Source: an uncultured Acetatifactor sp. (lineage in GTDB: Bacteria; Bacillota; Clostridia; Lachnospirales; Lachnospiraceae). From it: 17,277 nucleotides of DNA. The notes beneath the pieces are model-generated. The model was given only the letters and a program-made list of their open reading frames with translations, searched no databases and was not told where the DNA came from. How positions within the stretch are numbered: position 1 is the first letter of the stretch; each line of letters begins with the position of its first letter. The stretch is from positions 1 to 17,277 of the forward strand of contig CAKRYI010000034.1 in NCBI GenBank assembly GCA_934426825.1, given 5' to 3'. Positions 1-6,774 of the stretch are shown one piece after another. A program made the position numbers and the translations under genes.

Positions 1-1
1 A

Positions 2-397
2 ACCGGCGGCGGTGAGCATACTCACAGCTACGGCAGCGAGTGGAAGAACGATGCCGACAACCACTGGCATGAGTGCTCCTGCGGAGATAAGGCCGATAAG
101 GCGGCGCACGACTTCAAGTGGGTTGTTGACAAGGAAGCGACCGCAACGCAAAAGGGTTCCAAGCATGAGGAGTGCAAGGTTTGCGGCTACAAGAAGGCGG
201 CAGTTGAGATTCCGGCTACCGGCTCCACAACAAAACCGATCGATCCTACGCAAACCGACCCGAACACCGACGCAGAAAGCCCGAAACCCGGTGACAACAG
301 CAATAGGATCCTCTGGATCGCACTGCTGTTTATCAGCAGCGGCGCAGTGATCGGCATCATCGTTTACAGCAAAAAGAAGAAAGAAAACGCTGAATAA
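2..397 (+). CDS. C-terminal part of a membrane-anchored cell-surface protein (5' end outside window)
   Basis: An open frame enters at the left edge and ends with TAA at 395-397, giving 131 residues of a longer protein. The visible part has a His/Cys-rich extracellular module with HTHSYG, HWHECSCG and HEECKVCGYKK, a style seen as repeats in large secreted Firmicute surface proteins. A Pro/Thr/Asp-rich linker follows, then a hydrophobic segment (ILWIALLFISSGAVIGIIVY) and a short basic tail, KKKKENAE. The layout is that of a sortase-sorted wall protein, but the expected LPxTG-like pentapeptide reads SPKPG (278-292), with Pro where the cleavage Thr should be. Anchoring by the membrane helix is therefore more likely than covalent wall attachment. 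Its ligand and role cannot be told from this fragment. Coding and frame are well supported by the continuous domain pattern; the product name is only a class. Confidence 0.75.
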   Translation, partial: TGGGEHTHSYGSEWKNDADNHWHECSCGDKADKAAHDFKWVVDKEATATQKGSKHEECKVCGYKKAAVEIPATGSTTKPIDPTQTDPNTDAESPKPGDNSNRILWIALLFISSGAVIGIIVYSKKKKENAE

Positions 398-418
398 ATC
401 AGCTGCGAACCTTTGAGC

Positions 419-460
419 AAAGGGCGGTGACGGACATTGTCGTCATCGCCCTTTCACTTT
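419..460 (+). terminator. Rho-independent terminator after the surface protein gene
   Basis: Bases 419-432 and 441-454 form a 14-bp stem with one G-T wobble and an 8-base loop, followed by CACTTT. It begins 21 bases after the stop codon. The U-tract is short but the stem is long and GC-rich. Confidence 0.75.
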
Positions 461-506
461 AGTAGTGAGAAATTGGTGCTAAAGAATCCAGACAGTGGAT
501 ACGTAG

Positions 507-632
507 AAAACCAAACTAAGAGTACTGGAACAATCTTACTTTAGGAACCGCTTATTGCGGGTAGGAAAGAAGGTGGTTAATAAGAACACGGAGGAGTTTC
601 AAAGTGGGAATTCAATTTCTGAAACGGATTGA
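507..632 (+). pseudogene. Possible decayed excisionase (xis) fragment
   Basis: A 41-codon open stretch bounded by TAG at 504-506 and TGA at 630-632 has no start codon. It contains TKLRVLEQSYF and then LLRVGKKVVNKNTEEF. This order, a KLRxL helix followed by a basic G-K/N-K/R-x-x-x-N/K-R/K wing and an EEF or KFE end, resembles the second half of Tn916/Tn1549-type excisionases. The expected N-terminal half (W-x-x-x-LT-x-EEA-x-x-Y) is not readable in this frame. The position just upstream of an integrase N-terminus is where xis sits in such elements. The likeness is short and judged by eye, so this could be chance. Confidence 0.35.
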
Positions 633-657
633 TAATTTTAAGGTTTTATGGTAAAAT
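629..657 (+). promoter_or_regulatory. Sigma-A promoter upstream of the integrase remnant and pyrE
   Basis: TTGATA (629-634) and TAAAAT (652-657) are separated by exactly 17 bases. Transcription would start near 664 and read through the short ORF at 709-765 into pyrE, because no convincing terminator intervenes. Confidence 0.65.
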
Positions 658-708
658 AGGGACGATATTTGGAATCTTTCCTATTCTACACTTAGGAAGG
701 AGGCACAA

Positions 709-765
709 ATGGGTAAATCCCTTAATGGTAAAGAATTAGGTAAAGGCTTATCACAGAGAAAGTGA
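709..765 (+). pseudogene. N-terminal remnant of a tyrosine integrase (18 codons)
   Basis: A strong Shine-Dalgarno (AGGAAGGAGG, 692-703 region) precedes ATG at 709. The frame encodes MGKSLNGKELGKGLSQRK and then stops with TGA at 763-765. From knowledge of the family, Tn1549/Tn916-like and related Clostridial integrases begin almost exactly this way (MGKxLxGKELGxGxxQRKDG) before the AP2-like arm-binding domain. Nothing after the stop resembles the rest of an integrase; pyrE begins 50 bases later. The simplest reading is the 5' stub of a lost integrative element. An alternative is that the stub is still translated as a leader peptide for pyrE, since its ribosome site is intact. Confidence 0.6.
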
Positions 766-775
766 GACAATAATA

Positions 776-791
776 AAGGCGTGAAAGCCTT
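776..791 (+). promoter_or_regulatory. Small hairpin just upstream of the pyrE ribosome site
   Basis: AAGGC (776-780) and GCCTT (787-791) pair around GTGAAA. It sits between the short ORF stop and the pyrE Shine-Dalgarno AGGAGG (798-803). It is too short to be a confident terminator and has no recognisable PyrR-binding sequence. A role in coupling or attenuation is conjecture. Confidence 0.3.
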
Positions 792-815
792 ATAAACAGG
801 AGGTTTTAAGATAAA

Positions 816-1490
816 ATGGAACAGTATAAGCAGGAATTTATAGAGTTCATGGTTGACAGTCAGGTGTTGAAATTCGGAGAGTTCACCTTAAAAAGTGGCA
901 GAAAGTCTCCTTTTTTTATGAATGCGGGCGCATATGTGACCGGTGCACAGTTGGAAAAGCTGGGTGAGTATTACGCAAAGGCAATCCATGACAATTACGG
1001 AGATGATTTTGACGTCCTGTTTGGACCGGCTTATAAGGGAATTCCGTTGAGTGTGGCAACCACCATCGCATACAGCAAGCTGTACGGCAAGGAAATCCGT
1101 TATTGCTCCAACCGTAAGGAAGTGAAAGACCACGGAGATGTGGGAATCCTTTTGGGAAGCAGCTTAAAGGACGGAGACAGAGTAGTCATTATCGAGGACG
1201 TGACAACCTCCGGCAAATCCATAGAGGAGACCTTCCCGATTCTGATGGCACAGGCAAAGGTGGAAATCAAAGGTCTTATGGTTTCCTTAAACCGTATGGA
1301 AAAAGGACTTGGCGGCAAGGTAAGCGCTCTTGCCGAAATCAAGGAAAAGTACGGCTTTGATGCACATGCCATTGTGACGATGGCAGATGTTATCGAACAT
1401 TTGTATAACAGACCTTACAAGGGGCAGATTTACATTGATGATACGTTGAAAGCGGCAATCGACAAATATTATGAAACATATGGTGCATAG
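816..1490 (+). CDS. pyrE: Orotate phosphoribosyltransferase
   Basis: Cytoplasmic enzyme of de novo pyrimidine synthesis that transfers ribose-5-phosphate from PRPP to orotate, giving OMP. The 224-residue length fits the bacterial family. The PRPP-binding loop VVIIEDVTTSGKS lies at about residues 123-135, with the acidic pair E127-D128, and the N-terminus has the family's F-GEFTLKSGRKSPFF stretch. The start at 816 is fixed by AGGAGG at 798-803, though the spacing of 12 bases to ATG is long. No other pyr gene is adjacent; upstream is a mobile-element remnant and downstream are two small membrane proteins. A terminator follows at 1697 after the next small gene, so these two may be co-transcribed. 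Confidence 0.95.
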   Translation: MEQYKQEFIEFMVDSQVLKFGEFTLKSGRKSPFFMNAGAYVTGAQLEKLGEYYAKAIHDNYGDDFDVLFGPAYKGIPLSVATTIAYSKLYGKEIRYCSNRKEVKDHGDVGILLGSSLKDGDRVVIIEDVTTSGKSIEETFPILMAQAKVEIKGLMVSLNRMEKGLGGKVSALAEIKEKYGFDAHAIVTMADVIEHLYNRPYKGQIYIDDTLKAAIDKYYETYGA

Positions 1491-1522
1491 GAAAGCTGTG
1501 CGGCAGCAGGAAAGGAGCAGGT

Positions 1523-1675
1523 ATGGAGGAAAAGGTTTATAAGACAATGGGCGGAACCGGCGCTATGAATATCGTAATCGGCGTGATTACCATTGCGGTC
1601 GGAGTGGTTAGCGGTGTGCTGATGATTATCGGCGGAGCGAGACTGCTTGCAGGAAAGTCAAAGATTTTGTTTTAA
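1523..1675 (+). CDS. Small single-span membrane protein, unknown function
   Basis: ATG at 1523 follows AAAGGAG with good spacing, 32 bases after the pyrE stop, and encodes 50 residues. A short polar start (MEEKVYKTMGG) leads to a Gly/Val/Ile-rich hydrophobic stretch at about residues 15-38, then a basic end (RLLAGKSKILF). The hydrophobic part contains repeated small residues typical of packed transmembrane helices. It lies between pyrE and a terminator, so it is probably co-transcribed with pyrE, but nothing links it to pyrimidine metabolism. I do not recognise a named family. Confidence 0.6.
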   Translation: MEEKVYKTMGGTGAMNIVIGVITIAVGVVSGVLMIIGGARLLAGKSKILF

Positions 1676-1696
1676 TGAGAGCATAGTTTATCAAAT

Positions 1697-1734
1697 GGGC
1701 ATTTCCTACAAAGGGAGTGCCCTTTTAGAGTTTT
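1697..1734 (+). terminator. Rho-independent terminator after the pyrE unit
   Basis: GGGCATTTCC (1697-1706) pairs with GGGAGTGCCC (1713-1722), with two G-T wobbles, around a 6-base loop. TTTTAGAGTTTT follows. It ends the pyrE and small-protein transcript. Confidence 0.75.
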
Positions 1735-1748
1735 AAGGAAAAGACCAA

Positions 1749-2069
1749 ATGGCGAAAAGAAATTATATTTTTACAAACAAAAAACAATCCCAGAGGGCAA
1801 TTATGTCCACCATTTTGGGAATCATAAGTACGGTGTCCCTCGGCATTGTGGTGTATCTGACCTACCGGCAGGGCGGAAATGCCACCGTCGGTTACGGTGT
1901 CACGGGGCTGCTTGCAACCCTGTTTTCCATAGTGGGACTTACGCTGGGAATCCTTACCGTGCGGAATAAAGAGTATTACAGGTTGTTTCCGTGGCTGGGG
2001 GTCGGACTGAACCTCCTTGCACTGGGGAGCATCAGTCTCATACTGTATCTGGGCAGCAGCCTCATATAA
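1749..2069 (+). CDS. Small three-helix membrane protein (possibly DUF6142-like)
   Basis: 106 residues with a basic N-terminal tail (MAKRNYIFTNKKQSQR) and three hydrophobic segments at about residues 18-38, 47-69 and 80-104. It ends at TAA directly after the third helix with almost no cytoplasmic tail. AAGGAA at 1736-1741 serves as a ribosome site. The N-terminal FTNKK-S-x-x-x-IMSTILG pattern recalls a family of uncharacterised Lachnospiraceae proteins that I believe is catalogued as DUF6142; this is from memory and unchecked. The 120 bases after the stop are open in the +1-shifted frame and encode a charged, repetitive tail, so the annotated end may reflect a frameshift. Function unknown. Confidence 0.7.
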   Translation: MAKRNYIFTNKKQSQRAIMSTILGIISTVSLGIVVYLTYRQGGNATVGYGVTGLLATLFSIVGLTLGILTVRNKEYYRLFPWLGVGLNLLALGSISLILYLGSSLI

Positions 2070-2097
2070 AAATCGTAAAAAGCGGCAAGAACAGGAA

Positions 2098-2190
2098 CTG
2101 AAAGCACAGGAACCCAAAACCCAAGGACTGAAAATGCAGGAACCAAAGGCTCAAGGGTGGAAAGAACAGAGAACCAAAGCTATCACAGAA
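2098..2190 (+). repeat. Degenerate 30-bp tandem repeat between the membrane protein and the aminopeptidase
   Basis: Two copies beginning CTGAAA (2098-2127 and 2128-2157) match at roughly two-thirds of positions, and a third, weaker copy follows to 2190. The period is a multiple of three. In the frame that reads through to TAG at 2191-2193 it encodes a QEPKxQGxK-like repeat. It could be a displaced coding tail or one of several purine-rich spacers in this region. Confidence 0.45.
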
Positions 2191-2220
2191 TAGTATAAAA
2201 TCAGAGAGGACAGAACACAG

Positions 2221-4302
2221 ATGGACATAGAGATTTTGACGGAACGATACAGTCTGGCGCTGGAGCGCATCCGGGAGATTCCGGGAGAGCATTTCGGCAA
2301 TGCAGAGTTTGAGGAATATTTTGCGTCCGTGGCAGGCTTCCTGTTACAGATAGAGGAGACGAAAACGTGGCTTTGGGAAGGCGGACTTACGAAGGCACCC
2401 TTGGAGGAACTGGTTCAGAGAAATCATGCTCTTTACGAGGATATTATGCCGGAAAACTACGAGAGCAGTTACGCCAATCCGGCATATGCGGTGGAAAAGC
2501 TGGGAGAGGAATTCGGCGCAATGCTTGCCTTTTTATATACGGAGATGCGGAGCCTGATTGGTTTTGTATTCGAGAAAAGGTTAGAGGAGCTTGTCATCCG
2601 CATGGAGCTGTTCACGGAGGTGTACACCGCATTTACCGTGGAATGGCAGGAAAATAACTGCCTGCCGGCAAAGGAAACCATCCGGCAGATTTTGTACTGG
2701 TTTGCCAGCGATTATGCGGACGTGGCGGCACAGAGGCGCATTTACGACATGGTGGTGCCGGAAGAAAATTTCGCGGCAGATATTATCAGAAACAGTGATA
2801 CTGACGACGTGCGGTATCTTTTCGCCTACGGAGAATATGTGGGGGAGAACGAACTGGAAGTGGCAAGATTTATGGCGGCACTCCCGGAGGAAACCATAAA
2901 CACCATGGCGGACACGTATACGGAGGGGTATCGAATCGGCTTTGTGCTTGGCAACAAGGATTTGTCCAAGAAAAAGACCGTGGATTTACGGTATCAGCTT
3001 GGCTTTGAGCGGATGATGAAGCGTGCCGTTGAAAACTTTGCGAAAATGGGCTTGGAGCCTGTTGTTCACAGGGCGGCTTACAGCATTTTGTACAATCCTT
3101 CCATTTTTAAAAACGGATATTACGGCGGCATACCGAACAGGCAGTATGAGTTCGACCACAAGGATGACAGGGCGCTGTTTTTGGACAAAAATTATGTAAA
3201 CCGCACATTGGAAGTACTGCACACGGCGTTTGAGGAATACCGGGACGAGGCGCGAGGCTATGCTGGACCTGCGGTGGTGGAAACCTTTGGAGAAAAGAGT
3301 TTTGAGCCGGTCAACAAGCCGTCCGCGCTGAAACTGAGCGAGGAGCAGAACAGCCTGCTGGTGGAATACCGCACCAAGGCAGGAGAGCTGCAGAGACAGT
3401 ATATTATAGAAGAAGAGAGAAGTTTCACCATCATTGCATTTCCGGTTCCGGAGATTGCGGAGAGCCTCAAGGGCGGAACGTATGAGGAGTTTTTCAAGGA
3501 AATTATACGAATTAACACCTTGGACTATACGCTGTATCAGCGGATTCAACAGACCATTATTGATACGCTGGACACGGCGCAATACTGTGAAATCAAGGGG
3601 AAAGGGGCAAACCACACGGATTTACGGGTGCAGCTGTGGGAGTTAAAAGACGCAGAAAAGGAAGCCAAGTTTGAAAACTGTGTGGCTGACGTGAACATTC
3701 CGGTGGGAGAGGTGTTTACCTCCCCGGTGCTGAAGGGAACGAACGGCGTGCTGCATGTGAGCAAGGTGTATCTGCAGGGTTTGGAATACCGGGATTTGTC
3801 CATTACCTTTGCGGACGGAATGATTCAGGATTATTCCTGCGGAAACTTTAATACAGAGGAAGAAAACAGAGCATTTATTAAGGAAAATATTTTGTTCCGC
3901 CACGCCACGCTGCCCATGGGTGAATTCGCCATCGGCACCAACACGACGGCATATGTCGTGGCGCGTAAGTACGGTGTGGAGGACAAATTCCCGATTCTGA
4001 TTGCGGAAAAGATGGGCCCCCATTTTGCGGTGGGCGATACCTGTTACTCCCATGCGGAGGAGGTAAGGGTGTACAATCCAGACGGAAAAGAGATTGTGGC
4101 AAAGGATAACGAGGTGTCAAGACTAAGGGACAGCAAACCGGAAAAGGCATATTTTAACTGCCATACGGATATTACGATTCCCTATGATGAATTGGGCGAG
4201 TTAAGCGCAGTCAGGGAGGACGGCAGCAGGATTCCCATTATTCTGGACGGACACTTTGTATTGCCCGGCACTGAGGAGCTGAATCGGGCGTTTCAAGAAT
4301 AA
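2221..4302 (+). CDS. M29-type (AmpS/thermophilic) metallo-aminopeptidase with a long N-terminal extension
   Basis: 693 residues. The C-terminal part carries the M29 aminopeptidase signature, a cytosolic family that removes N-terminal residues using a two-metal centre. Visible in order: GANHTDLRVQL (substrate-domain TDL motif), PVGEVFTSP with E497, LPMGEFAIGTN with E568, IAEKMGPHFAVGDT with H601, and CHTDITIP with H648-x-D650. Their spacing follows the E-E-H-HxD ligand pattern known for the family, where the first Glu lies near residue 250. Canonical M29 enzymes are about 400-415 residues, so roughly the first 245 residues here are extra; they look helical, acidic and aromatic-rich, and I recognise no domain in them. 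The ribosome site is GAGAGG at 2205-2210, spaced about 10 bases from ATG. No promoter was clear upstream. Substrate specificity cannot be read from sequence. Confidence 0.85.
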   Translation: MDIEILTERYSLALERIREIPGEHFGNAEFEEYFASVAGFLLQIEETKTWLWEGGLTKAPLEELVQRNHALYEDIMPENYESSYANPAYAVEKLGEEFGAMLAFLYTEMRSLIGFVFEKRLEELVIRMELFTEVYTAFTVEWQENNCLPAKETIRQILYWFASDYADVAAQRRIYDMVVPEENFAADIIRNSDTDDVRYLFAYGEYVGENELEVARFMAALPEETINTMADTYTEGYRIGFVLGNKDLSKKKTVDLRYQLGFERMMKRAVENFAKMGLEPVVHRAAYSILYNPSIFKNGYYGGIPNRQYEFDHKDDRALFLDKNYVNRTLEVLHTAFEEYRDEARGYAGPAVVETFGEKSFEPVNKPSALKLSEEQNSLLVEYRTKAGELQRQYIIEEERSFTIIAFPVPEIAESLKGGTYEEFFKEIIRINTLDYTLYQRIQQTIIDTLDTAQYCEIKGKGANHTDLRVQLWELKDAEKEAKFENCVADVNIPVGEVFTSPVLKGTNGVLHVSKVYLQGLEYRDLSITFADGMIQDYSCGNFNTEEENRAFIKENILFRHATLPMGEFAIGTNTTAYVVARKYGVEDKFPILIAEKMGPHFAVGDTCYSHAEEVRVYNPDGKEIVAKDNEVSRLRDSKPEKAYFNCHTDITIPYDELGELSAVREDGSRIPIILDGHFVLPGTEELNRAFQE

Positions 4303-4327
4303 GATTGAAAAATAAAATTTTTCAATC
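4303..4327 (+). terminator. AT-rich hairpin directly after the aminopeptidase stop
   Basis: GATTGAAAAA (4303-4312) and TTTTTCAATC (4318-4327) pair perfectly around TAAAA, starting one base after the stop codon. The T-run is inside the stem and no free U-tract follows, so it may act as a terminator together with the next structure, or protect the 3' end. Confidence 0.5.
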
Positions 4328-4328
4328 A

Positions 4329-4388
4329 CGAGATTTGTGTCTGCGCGCACTTGACACAAACTCGCTATGCGCAAAGAACGTGCGCAGA
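4329..4388 (+). promoter_or_regulatory. Two overlapping, mutually exclusive hairpins
   Basis: Stem A pairs 4329-4341 with 4353-4364 (12 bp, one bulged A). Stem B pairs TCTGCG..CGCAC (4340-4350) with GTGCGCAGA (4380-4388). They share bases, so only one can form. They lie between the aminopeptidase stop and the purE promoter, so in a read-through transcript they could switch between states; no coding potential is seen. Confidence 0.4.
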
Positions 4389-4423
4389 AATGTGGAAAAA
4401 AATGTAAAAAAATGCGGAATAGG

Positions 4424-4452
4424 TTGCATCTGTATTGCAATTTTAGTAAACT
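4424..4452 (+). promoter_or_regulatory. Promoter of the purE-M-N-D cluster
   Basis: TTGCAT (4424-4429) and TAAACT (4447-4452) are 17 bases apart. The predicted start near 4459 leaves a leader of only about 30-45 bases before purE, too short for a purine riboswitch, and no purine aptamer core is visible. Confidence 0.6.
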
Positions 4453-4490
4453 AGAATAGAGTATGGCATCCATGATAAGATGGAGCAGAA

Positions 4491-5027
4491 ATGAGGAGCG
4501 ATATGGGAACGAGTAAAGTAGGTATTGTAATGGGCAGTGATTCCGATATGCCTGTTATGGCGAAAGCCGCAGATATTTTAGAGGAGCTTGGTATTCCTTA
4601 TGAAATGACGGTTATCAGCGCCCACAGAGAACCGGATGTGTTTTTTGAGTATGCGAAGACCGCAGAGGAAAAAGGATTTAAAGTGATTATCGCAGGAGCC
4701 GGTATGGCAGCACATCTGCCGGGTATGTGTGCGGCAATTTTCCCGATGCCCGTAATCGGAATCCCGATGCACACCACTTCTTTGGGAGGAAGGGATTCCT
4801 TATATTCCATCGTACAGATGCCGTCCGGTATTCCGGTTGCAACGGTTGCCATTAACGGCGGAGCCAATGCGGGACTTCTGGCAGCAAAGATTCTGGCAAC
4901 TTCGGATGAAGCGCTGTTACAGAAATTAAAAGATTACAGTGCGAAGTTGAAAGAGCAGGTAGTTGCCAAGGATGCAAAACTGCAGGAAATCGGATACAAA
5001 GCATATCTGGAAGGCATGAAAAAATAA
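4491..5027 (+). CDS. purE: N5-carboxyaminoimidazole ribonucleotide mutase (class I PurE)
   Basis: Purine synthesis enzyme that rearranges N5-CAIR to CAIR in the cytoplasm. The family landmarks are all present: VGIVMGSDSDMPVM (nucleotide-phosphate loop with the catalytic-region Asp), VISAHREPD, IAGAGMAAHLPGM with the conserved His, and SLYSIVQMPSGIPVATVAI. The GAG-AAHLPGM loop marks a class I enzyme, which needs PurK to make its substrate; no purK lies in the window. Compared with the common SAHRTPD and GAGGAAHLPG, this protein has Glu and Met at two active-site-loop positions. ATG 4491 has GGAG five bases upstream; ATG 4503 (MGTSK..) has GAGGAG four bases upstream and gives a 174-residue protein of more usual N-terminal length, so the start is uncertain by four codons. 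Confidence 0.95.
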   Translation: MRSDMGTSKVGIVMGSDSDMPVMAKAADILEELGIPYEMTVISAHREPDVFFEYAKTAEEKGFKVIIAGAGMAAHLPGMCAAIFPMPVIGIPMHTTSLGGRDSLYSIVQMPSGIPVATVAINGGANAGLLAAKILATSDEALLQKLKDYSAKLKEQVVAKDAKLQEIGYKAYLEGMKK

Positions 5028-5110
5028 AACCAAGAAATGAAATCAGTGAAACAGAATCAATGAAATAAATAAAAGAAGTGACTATAAAACAGGGAACGAG
5101 GAGAGAAAAA

Positions 5111-6136
5111 ATGGATTACAAGAAAGCAGGAGTAGATATTGAAGCCGGATATAAGTCCGTGGAGCTGATGAAGCAGTATGTGAAGGAGACCATGCGCCCG
5201 GAGGTGCTGGGCGGTCTGGGCGGTTTTTCCGGCGCTTTTTCCATGGAAGCACTGAAAAACATGGAGGAGCCTACACTGTTGTCCGGTACGGACGGCGTTG
5301 GAACAAAGCTGAAACTGGCTTTTTTGTTGGACAAGCATGACACGATTGGTATTGACTGCGTGGCAATGTGCGTGAATGATGTGGCTTGTGCCGGCGGAGA
5401 ACCTCTGTTTTTCTTAGATTACATAGCATGCGGCAAGAACTATCCTGAGAAAATCGCAACCATCGTAAAAGGTGTTGCCGAGGGCTGTAAGCAGTCCGGC
5501 GCTGCACTGATTGGCGGAGAGACTGCAGAGCATCCGGGTCTGATGCCTGAGGAAGAGTACGATCTGGCAGGATTTGCAGTAGGCGTGGTTGACAAAAAAG
5601 ACCTTATCACCGGACAGAATATCAAGGCAGACGACGTGCTGATTGGTATTGCGTCCTCCGGTGTACATTCCAACGGTTTCTCTTTGGTGAGAAAAGTGTT
5701 TGAAATGACAACCGAGAGCCTGAATACCTACTATGATGAACTTGGAACTACGTTGGGCGAGGCACTTTTGGCGCCTACCCGTATTTATGTAAAAGCAATG
5801 AAGTCAATCAAGGATGCGGGCATTACCGTGAAGGGCTGCAGCCATATCACCGGCGGCGGTTTTTATGAGAACATTCCCAGAATGCTGCCTGACGGAATCC
5901 GTGCAGTGGTAAAGAAGGACAGCTATGAAGTTCCGGCTATTTTCAAACTGTTACAGAAAACCGGCAATATTGCGGACGAGATGATGTACAATACATACAA
6001 TATGGGACTTGGCATGGTTCTTGCGGTTGACAGCGCAGATGTGGATAAAACCATGGAAGCAATCCGGGCAGCAGGTGATACCGCATATGTGGTAGGTCAC
6101 TGTGAAGCCGGAGAAAAGGGTGTAACCGTATGTTAA
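5111..6136 (+). CDS. purM: Phosphoribosylformylglycinamidine cyclo-ligase (AIR synthetase)
   Basis: ATP-dependent ring closure of FGAM to AIR, the fifth step of purine synthesis. 341 residues from ATG 5111, the normal family length. GAGGAG at 5098-5103, seven bases upstream, fixes this start; an in-frame GTG at 5078 would add 11 unlikely residues. Motifs in order: GTDGVGTKLKLAF, DCVAMCVNDVACAGGEPLFFLDY, LIGGETAEHPG (ATP-binding region), HSNGFSLVRKV and HITGGGFYENIPRMLPDG. It is preceded by an 83-base purine-rich spacer without visible terminator and overlaps purN by seven bases, so the genes form one translationally linked unit. Confidence 0.96.
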   Translation: MDYKKAGVDIEAGYKSVELMKQYVKETMRPEVLGGLGGFSGAFSMEALKNMEEPTLLSGTDGVGTKLKLAFLLDKHDTIGIDCVAMCVNDVACAGGEPLFFLDYIACGKNYPEKIATIVKGVAEGCKQSGAALIGGETAEHPGLMPEEEYDLAGFAVGVVDKKDLITGQNIKADDVLIGIASSGVHSNGFSLVRKVFEMTTESLNTYYDELGTTLGEALLAPTRIYVKAMKSIKDAGITVKGCSHITGGGFYENIPRMLPDGIRAVVKKDSYEVPAIFKLLQKTGNIADEMMYNTYNMGLGMVLAVDSADVDKTMEAIRAAGDTAYVVGHCEAGEKGVTVC

Positions 6137-6774
6137 GAGTAATGGTTTTGGTGTCCGGCGGCGGCACCAATTTACAGGCAATTATCGATGCGGTGGCAGC
6201 AGGGAAAATCACCGACGCACAGTTGGTCGGTGTGCTGAGCAACAACAAGACCGTAAAAAGTCTGGAGAGAGCAAGGAATGCCGGAATTCCGGCAGTGACG
6301 GTATCTCCCAAAGATTTTGCGGACAGAGCCGCTTTTAACGAGGCGCTTTTGCAGAAGGTGGATGAATTTACACCGGATTTGATTGTGCTGGCAGGATTTC
6401 TGGTGGCAATTCCCGAAGCCATGGTTCACAAATACAGCAACCGCATTATCAATATCCATCCGTCCCTGATTCCTTCCTTTTGCGGAGTGGGATATTACGG
6501 ACTTAAGGTGCATGAAAAGGCACTGGAGAGAGGCGTGAAAGTGACTGGAGCCACCGTACATTTTGTCACGGAAGGCATGGACGAGGGCCCGATTATTGCA
6601 CAGAAAGCGGTAGAAGTCTTGGACGGGGATACCCCGGAGATTTTACAGAGACGTGTTATGGAGCAGGCGGAGTGGCTGCTGCTCCCTCAGGCGATAGACG
6701 ATATTGCAAACCGCCGTATCTGCGTGGAGAGCGGCAAAGTAAAAAGAGTGAAAGAAGAGGTAGTCGGTCGATGA
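6130..6774 (+). CDS. purN: Phosphoribosylglycinamide formyltransferase (GART, folate-dependent)
   Basis: Transfers a formyl group from 10-formyltetrahydrofolate to GAR. 214 residues. The N-terminal LVSGGGTNLQAIID loop binds the substrate phosphate, and the catalytic triad is visible as N108, H110 (INIHPSLIPSF) and D151 (FVTEGMDEGPII), matching the Asn-His-Asp of the E. coli enzyme. ATG 6130 lies inside the purM stop region and the frame ends in an ATGA overlap with purD, indicating translational coupling on both sides. The ending VKRVKEEVVGR is a short basic tail beyond the core fold. Confidence 0.96.
   Translation: MLRVMVLVSGGGTNLQAIIDAVAAGKITDAQLVGVLSNNKTVKSLERARNAGIPAVTVSPKDFADRAAFNEALLQKVDEFTPDLIVLAGFLVAIPEAMVHKYSNRIINIHPSLIPSFCGVGYYGLKVHEKALERGVKVTGATVHFVTEGMDEGPIIAQKAVEVLDGDTPEILQRRVMEQAEWLLLPQAIDDIANRRICVESGKVKRVKEEVVGR

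Noticed and set aside
12..350. 112-codon Arg-rich open frame at the left edge
   Set aside because: It is out of frame with the continuous surface-protein frame at 2-397, which has coherent motifs, a membrane helix and a terminator after it.
658..815. PyrR-type attenuator upstream of pyrE
   Set aside because: No PyrR-binding consensus and only a 5-bp hairpin.
4453..4490. Purine riboswitch before purE
   Set aside because: The leader after the promoter is too short and lacks the conserved purine aptamer loops.
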